Below, in pieces: positions 54,655 through 64,000 of a stretch of 64,000 bases of DNA. The stretch lies in assembly GCF_019097595.1 (NCBI RefSeq), contig NC_080717.1:14312336-14376335 (forward strand), read 5' to 3'. Positions within the stretch are counted from its first letter, which is position 1. Each line of letters begins with the position of its first letter. The notes under the pieces were generated by a model. That model did no database searches, was not told where the DNA came from, and was given only the letters and a program-made list of their open reading frames with translations. The stretch comes from Hemibagrus wyckioides (taxonomy: Eukaryota > Chordata > Actinopteri > Siluriformes > Bagridae). The translations under genes were made by a program, and so were the position numbers.

Positions 54655-55574
54655 CAGAGGTGGAAAGTAACGAATTACATTTACTCACATTGCTGTAATT
54701 GAGTAGTTTTTTTTTGTGTACTTCTACTTTTTAAAGTAGCTTTTAAAATTTGTAATTTTACTTTTACTTAAGTGTGTTTTGATTGAAGTATTGTACTTAA
54801 CGACATTTTAAATCATATCCGTTACTGAGTAAAAAAAAAATTAATAAAATTAAAATAGGGGGGGGGAAATCGCGCCCCGGAAACTACTGCATTGATTGAC
54901 TGATGGGTGGGAGAACAAACACGGTGCACTAACTCACAAGAAAGACAGATGGAGATGGACAAGATAGGCACAAATGATGTAGACCCAGCTGAAAGTGAAA
55001 TGCTGTCGAATTCTTCTGAAATGACCCCCTGGCCATATTTACATGACCACTTTGACTTTAAGTGCAAAAAATGCAACAGCTTTATTATGCAGTGTAAGCC
55101 GTGTTTGCCCAAGACTACTGAACTGCCAGCTTACAAAAGCTCAATATCAAACCTGCGCAAGCATGTTAAGGTAAGTTAATAATACTTATATATCTTTACT
55201 TGTTGTACGGTTGCGTTGCATCAGTACGTGACATTGCTAATGTTGGTTAGCACCAGGGTTGGAAATTAACGGGGACTCAGGGCAAAACTGTCAATGCACA
55301 ATTAAGCTACCTATGTTACCAGTGTCATGATTTAGTGTCGTATGAAATGAATAAAAAGAGTTATATTTTAGAGTATATCTGCTGATGTCGCAATAGAATT
55401 AAATGTTAAAAAAAAGTTACTCAGTAAATTTTTCTCTAAGTAAATTTTAAATGAGTTACTTTTTACTTTTACTTGAGTAGATTTTTAAACTGGTAACTTG
55501 TGCTTAAGTAAAGTTTCATTGAAGTAACAGTACTTTTACTTGAGTAGAATATTTTATTACTCTTTCCACCTCTG
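54655..55574 (+). mobile_element. hAT transposon derivative keeping a zinc-finger exon
   Basis: Left end CAGAGGTGGAAAGTAACG and right end CTTTCCACCTCTG are inverted copies. They are flanked by GTTTAACC (54647-54654) and GTTTAGCC (55575-55582), an 8-bp target duplication with one difference, as expected for hAT. Subterminal DNA is full of TACTTTTACTTGAGTAG-like words. At 920 bp it is too short for a full transposase, but one coding segment remains (next entry). Confidence 0.88.
54907..55171 (+). CDS. hAT transposase N-terminal exon with BED-like zinc finger (remnant)
   Basis: An open frame from the ATG at 54907 reads an acidic N terminus, then FDFKCKKCNSF and later SSISNLRKHVK. The Cys-x2-Cys followed after a gap by Leu-Arg-Lys-His is the form of the BED finger at the start of hAT transposases. 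Right after HVK stands GTAAGT, a good splice donor; reading on reaches a stop three codons later. No catalytic domain follows within the element. The CDS call covers a remnant exon, not a complete gene. Confidence 0.6.
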
Positions 55575-56114
55575 GTTTAGCCAAGCTTAAGCTTGCTGCA
55601 TGTGCTCACATTTGTCTCAAGAATATACTGGTATCAAGTGTTCATTGATGTCTCAATGACTGTAAGCTTCCTAGTACCTGAGGCTACAAGCCCAAATCAT
55701 CCTTCCTCCATGAACATGCTTTATAGTTGATATTAGGGATTTGTCATGATGCGCTTGGTTTTTTTGCCAAAAGATATTATTTCAGAACATTTTTGGTTCA
55801 ATTTTGCAAACCTAAGCCCTGAAAGCTGTACTTTTTCAATCTTTCTGATTGTGCTGTCATGAATATAAACATTTACTACCCCACTTTAATTTCTGAATGT
55901 TGGTTTACTTTCTTGGGGAAAAAATGAAGACATATTGAAATCTGTTGTGAGTTTTTCTGTTGTTGCAGTCACCTGTGGATATTTGTTTATTTACAGAAAT
56001 TTGGTGATTTTTAGTTGTTCCCTGATGAATAAAAGAAGATTCGAAGACGGGTGTACTTTTTCCCATGACTATCTACATACAAGTACTATGTAGAATTTCT
56101 ACAGCAGTCAACAC

Positions 56115-56162
56115 AATTATATTATATATATATATATATATATAATATGTATATATATATAT

Positions 56163-56237
<75 letters not shown>

Positions 56238-56289
56238 TATATCCTTAAGGTTTTACATTTTTCATGTATATATATATATATATATATAT

Positions 56290-56376
<87 letters not shown>

Positions 56377-56402
56377 TATATCCTTAAGGTTTTACATTTT
56401 TC
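56115..56402. repeat. AT arrays in a duplicated block
   Basis: Two tandem copies begin at 56161 and 56288. Each has ATGTGATAT, a long AT array and then TTAATTATATCCTTAAGG and TTTTACATTTTTC. The second copy has about six more AT units. The Tyr-Ile ORFs through it are artefacts. Confidence 0.9.
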
Positions 56403-56509
56403 TGAAAATGTGGAGGATGGACAGATATTAAGGAATTTCTTTTTAAACATGAAATCACACACAATACACAATTGTCAGTTGTTTTTTTTCTAAATCCATC
56501 AAGCAGTCC

Positions 56510-56640
56510 ATACTTCAACTACCACTTTATCCTGGTTAGGGTTGTGGTGGATTCATACACCCTGGAGGGGTCGCTGGTTCATTGAGCAAGGTACAATGCA
56601 CACACACATTCAGACACACATTCCATTCACTCCAGATAAT
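56510..56640. repeat. Partial dispersed fish repeat (TTTATCCTGGT type)
   Basis: Contains CCACTTTATCCTGGTTAGGG, GGTGGATTCATACACCCTGG and ATGCACACACACATTCAG. Same class as 43306-43606. Confidence 0.6.
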
Positions 56641-59038
56641 GGTGTCTACCAAATATAGTAAACGTAGTCTATGCTCATTTAAATTTATAGCTATTCAACT
56701 TATATGTCTTTTGGAGATTGAAGGAAGGGAGTGAACATATACCAGTTTGTGTTTAATGCTGTTCTGATGATTATTCACCCTGTGATATGATTCTATGGCC
56801 TATAATTTATTCAACCTAAAAAATTGGAAAAGCAAAACCCTGAAAAAATGAAACAAAAATATAACCCTTAGAGACTTACAAATAGTATCTCAGTTCAGAG
56901 GGTTTTCCATGAAAATGTTATGTCAAAATATCTAAATAATAAAGTTTTATTTTTCTAACTTCTCTTTGGGAATCACAGTGTGACATCAGCTGCTTTGGAG
57001 CTGTGCATGGGCTTGGCTCTCAGTCTCATGGATGCTGTTGATCTGAATATGATATGAATTCAGCAGGACATCTGTTGCAATGTATAGTTAGTAGAGAATT
57101 ATAATGTTGGAGTCACTTTCACAGTTACAACTAAATGCTATTAGTCTATCTAGCCAGTCTGACCTTAATATCAGTTCCATCTGAAAACAGCACTGTAGCT
57201 TTATTTGTTACCTGGATGAGTCACAGTGATGTTCCTGATAGTTCTGTAAGTAAAAAGTGACTATACATCCAAGCATCCTGCTGGATGTCACATGATATTG
57301 ACTGTTATGACTGCTTTGTTGTGTCCATCATATGGAGGCGCACATCAGATTAGGGGGCATAGCAAATATTCTGCAAAAGCCAAAACATCTATTGTGTCAC
57401 AGCATACCCATATTTGATTGGAGATCCAAGGTTTATGTTGGAGGTATTTCTCTCTCCACTGACTTTGAAGCAATAAAACAACGTGTCATCTCAGAAATCT
57501 GATTCACTATGAGGGAAAGCTATGGGGGATTATGTAACCCAACACTCAGCTTTGAGTCTTCATTTTGTGCTTTTTAATATGGATGGACTGCAGCTGTCGG
57601 GTTCATATCATGGGCCATATTGTTGTTGTGATTTCATTACAGCAGCAGGCCTTGTTCTCTCTATGTGACACTTGTGACTTTGGGTGTCTAAGAAGACACC
57701 TCTGATGACGTTATTGGACAAAATTCTCCTTCAGAGTAATGCTGTTCAGTATGTCAGTTTGGGTATGTAGAGTCACCCTGCAAGCTCTGTCATGATAATG
57801 GTGACTTATACTGTAGTCATAATTACAACAGACATGAATATTTGAAGAATTTTAAACCCTAAATAAACACTGAATCATGTAATATTGAACAATGTCTAAA
57901 GTGTGTGTTACGTAATGGACTAACTTACAATTCACACATATTTGTTTATGCTTTATTTGTCTTTCATGAATAAGAACAGGAATAAGCTTTTGGTTGAATT
58001 ATTCTTTCTCTTCTCTGAGAATTTATTACAGTGTGTATAACTATTGTCTTTATAGCCACAGATTTGCTCTGGGATGGTAGTTATCTGCTGTGTCTGACTG
58101 TTACTGGCATTATCGTACAGCGTCTCTCTGTACCAACAAGAAGACAGATCTGAACATGCCATCAGGATTATTTAACTGTGTAAGAGCTGGAAAAGTGTCT
58201 GATGTCATGCTTTCAAAGGTAAAGAGATGGAGCCAGTGATATAAAGAGCTTATCTGCAAGTGTGCTTGCTAGTGTGTACATACGATGAGCCACATACATG
58301 AGTGTGCCCTGAAATATTTGGCATGTCTAATCCTGCTAGGTAGTCTTAAGGTTCTGTTTGTAGGCTGGTGGCTCATGCATGTGTATCAGTCAGCTCCAGT
58401 CCAAAGGAGAACTCGGTGAAGGGAATCGAGACCCAACCTCTGTTCAGCTGAGCATGGCAAATGAAATCACTTATTTGTGTTTTACCTTACATTCTACTGA
58501 GTGTGCATTGTGGCATGGGTAATACAACAATAGTAGACCCCCATACTAATAATCCCCCATTACCCATTCCCCCCACCCCCCGCACCTAAAGGTGGAGGGA
58601 TATAGTGGCGTACTGAAAAAAGGGTATGAAACAAGGACAGATTGAAACATAAATGAAAGACAATTCAAAGCTGATCAGGCATAGCTCAGAATTCTTATTT
58701 AGTCTTATGGGGGAGGTGTGTGTGTTTACACAAGGTTTGTCCTAGGTCCCAGATCCATTAGGATTGCAAATGGGGGACTGTGTGCCTCCCCTGCCTAAAC
58801 ACACACACACACACACACCCTCCCCCGCTGATACATCAGAGCAGAAAGGGAGGGTAAATTCCCCTGTTAGCTATCCTTAGACATCTTTGAATCAGAGGAA
58901 GAGAGGGAGTGGGAGGAACTGTAAGAAAGAAAGGTGATAGCTACACACCTACATTTACTGTTTGACCCTTCTGCAGTACTTTTGTCTACAAGTAATAATT
59001 TACAGTGTTTTTCTGGATGATTGTGTGACTTTCTTCAG
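56641..59038. other. Presumed afap1l1 intron/upstream region
   Basis: No exon recognised. A purine-rich stretch at 58895-58935 (AGAGGAAGAGAGGGAGTGGG) with GGAA words and an AC run near 58800-58818 precede the candidate exon at 59039. Confidence 0.4.
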
Positions 59039-59083
59039 TTTGGGAGAACATGGTGGGTCTGGCTGCTTCTACAGCAATCAATG
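59039..59083 (+). CDS. afap1l1: Candidate alternative 5' exon of afap1l1
   Basis: ATG at 59050 in good context (AACATGG) gives MVGLAASTAIN and one base before the donor G|GTATGT, the phase needed by the exon at 61505. It may be a first exon with its own promoter. Alternatively the TTCTTCAG before 59039 may be an acceptor, making a 45-nt, phase 1 to 1 cassette that stays open when joined to the 48.4-kb exon. No protein conservation is recognised. Confidence 0.4.
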
Positions 59084-61504
59084 GTATGTGTTTCTTTATT
59101 CCAGTGTTAGTATTAATCATTACTAGATCTGATGGGTCCTGATGGGATTACTAGGACATGTTCGAGTCTTACGCTTAATTAAACGGCTTCTAATGTAAAG
59201 TTGTTTCAACTGCTTTTATAGCTTGAGGCATCCCAGTTTGAGTTGGCACTATTTATGTGTAAGCATAATAAATATAAAATGTTTCACCTAGGTGTTTATT
59301 GCATTCTTGAGTTGTTCTCTGTGGTTCTCAATAGCAAGTGAATTGCTGTTTCGATTTTGCTGCCTGTGTTTTTTCAGGTGAAAGTTGTTGAACACAGCTT
59401 TTAGCAAGGTGAGGAATGTGTCCAGGTTTTTCAGCTATTGTACAAGTTTGTAATTGCCAAAGCACTCATTCTGCTGTGGGGAAATCACATTTTCCTTCTT
59501 GAAACACAGCCTGTTCTAAAGTCAGATTTCTTAGTACAGCTTGTATAGTTCAGCTACCAGTGTTCTTTGAATGCAAGTGAGACAAAAAGATAATCAGCTG
59601 CGATATGCCTTGCAGAACTCAGACACTGACTAATGGAGAACATTCTAAATTGAATGAAAGAAAACAACAAACTCCTGTAAAATCAACAAACCTTACAGAT
59701 TGTCTGGACTTCATTTGAAGTGCCGGTGTCAGTTTCTGTGTTCACAGTACATTGTTTTTGATGTGGTATATTATCAGAGAAGACCACATGTGTAGCTTTT
59801 GGGAGGAGATTGGGCATGCAGGCCTGTGTTTTCCTTGGCCCAGAAAGTGACCCTCCACAGGTGCAGCTGAAGATAAAGTTAAAAGCTGAGTTAAAAGAAG
59901 ATAAAATCTCAGTATGTTTGATCTCCCCTACTAAGACATATAGCTATGGGAATCATATATGCATCCACTGCTATGGTGTTGCTTTAAGCTGGTGGTAACT
60001 AACCCCAGAAGATCCTTTTTTATGAAAATCTTAGAATGTCTTTGTAACCTGGCAAGTGTGATCCTAGGCCTATTAAGATCCAAGTGATGAGAAGTAATGT
60101 AATGTGTCCACAAACACCTGACAGCTTTCTTTTATCTTTGTGACAGACTGATACCTGGGTTAGATTCTCTATTATATAATAATTCTGACCATAATAAATA
60201 TATTTCACACTGTGGTATCCATGGTTAATATATCTCTCCATGCTTTGCCCTCTGTGTGAATCAACCACTGTAACCTAAATGCAACCCATTTCAAAAGTCA
60301 CATCTCCTGGTAGAGTTCATCTTCAGGGCAGTCAAAGTAAACTATTCTTTTTGTGAATACAGAGGCCTTGGGCCAACAAGTCTGAATGGGAAGGTTTAAA
60401 TATTGAAATATACACGTTCACATAACATACACACAAGTGTGAGTCTACCCTGAAGGCAGCCGAAGGGGATGATGGCAGAAAACAGTGTTTTGCAGAAGGT
60501 GAGGCAACAACAAACAAAGGCTTTCTGCAGACTGTTGTGGTCTCTGGACTGAGAAACTGACTTGGCGTTTTTGATACAGTTTTACTGACCTTATTTCTAA
60601 GTTCAAATTAAGTTCAAATGGGTGTGGATGCAGAATAATTTGTTTGTGTGGTTTGTAAACTCTTCACATTTTCCTTGGCGAAAGCTGATGTCAGTTCACT
60701 GGACTTAAGTGGACTTGTGTTCTGGACTTCACAAGCATAATTGTTTGTTTTTTAGAAATATAAGGTTGGTGGCCACATTGTCAGCAGCAAAATGGTGCTA
60801 GAGAAATTGTAAGTGACACCAGGGAAAATAAAAGCATTCCGCTAAGTTCTGTCATTGTATTTGGTCTATCAGCTTTTTAATGAGTTAAACGATTTGGGAG
60901 CATAGCTTGGTGTGCAGCTGCCTGGTGGAAACAGATCAGGAATCTGTTTACAAGATTCTTTAGTTTCTTTATCTCATACATGTGAAATGACCACCCTTTT
61001 AATTGTGAGCTTATGTCCACAGCTTAAGTCCAGAGGTTTTTGCAGTATGTATTTATTTCCTCAAAAAGAAAATTCTGAGAATAACTAGTTTCTTGCCAAA
61101 AGTTTTGCCTTTTGTCTCCATGTGGGGAAAGGATTTTGTTACTAGCAGGACAAACGTCAATCCCACAGAGATCTTGAACAGAGCTTTGGAGCCTTAGCCA
61201 GAGGTTCCAGGTTTGATGGATGTTACAAGTTAGGAGCCAAATAACCTTGTGTATAACATTCTACTGACAGAACTGAAGTTACTCTTTGGAATATAGCGTT
61301 AACAGTAAACTATGCATCTTGACCTCACTCCAGCATAGTAAGCAATTAAAAATTAGACAGTCGTAAGCACTGTAAGAGTATATTAAATCACTGATGTTTA
61401 ACAGATAGCTGTTTTACTTTATCTTACTGTGGTTATTAAATGTTTCAGACTAATTAGCTGATGACATGTTTGTTGACCTCTTACCTTGAATGTTGCCCCC
61501 TTAG
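59084..61504. other. Presumed afap1l1 intron
   Basis: No exon or well-defined repeat seen. Confidence 0.4.

Positions 61505-64000
<2,496 letters not shown>

Noticed and set aside
56163..56493. ORFs of repeated Tyr-Ile
   Set aside because: Product of the AT arrays.

Overview
This is eukaryotic DNA, almost certainly from a ray-finned (teleost) fish. The evidence is split genes with GT/AG introns, many microsatellites, and a repeat load typical of fish: Tc1/mariner, L2-like and RTE-like LINEs, tRNA-derived SINEs and a hAT element. A catfish or related otophysan is possible but this is only a guess from the repeats. No bacterial, CRISPR or operon features are present.

Two protein-coding genes can be supported, both on the + strand. 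(1) ablim3, actin-binding LIM protein 3, enters the window already inside the gene. Its first LIM half-exon is not seen, so it probably lies upstream. Twenty coding exons run from 9748 to the stop codon at 40238. I rebuilt them by following splice phase from exon to exon; all junctions agree, giving 1,916 nt (about 638 residues). The order is the end of LIM1, LIM2, LIM3, LIM4, a Ser/Pro-rich linker and a C-terminal villin headpiece. Many of these exons are too short to appear as ATG-started ORFs, including one of only 8 nt. (2) afap1l1, actin filament-associated protein 1-like 1, begins after a roughly 20-kb gap. Four sure coding exons lie at 61505-63786 and the gene runs off the right edge. 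Two candidate upstream exons, near 48.4 kb and 59.05 kb, both end in the right phase. Both genes encode actin-cytoskeleton scaffold proteins, and ABLIM and AFAP-family genes are also neighbours in mammals (ABLIM3-AFAP1L1, ABLIM2-AFAP1, ABLIM1-AFAP1L2), which supports the identification.

Layout: 1-2035, 5'-truncated L2-like LINE (minus strand); 3265-4585, Tc1 fragments interrupted by an RTE-like LINE; 5335-9186, Tc1 relics, a SINE and other dispersed repeats in the presumed first ablim3 intron; 9748-40238, ablim3, whose introns hold two near-identical 1,248-bp Tc1-like elements, a Tc1-like element with clear inverted ends, several Tc1 relics, SINEs and a decayed LINE with a long TCTA array; 40239-48200, 3' flank with a third, internally deleted Tc1-like copy; 48200-64000, the presumed afap1l1 5' region with a hAT element and a duplicated AT-rich block.

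No wholly new biological system was found. The most interesting points are the 8-nt ablim3 exon, a CT microsatellite serving as a splice-site pyrimidine tract, the alternative afap1l1 starts with an upstream ORF whose stop would overlap the main ATG after splicing, and a hAT element that keeps a zinc-finger exon with its splice donor.
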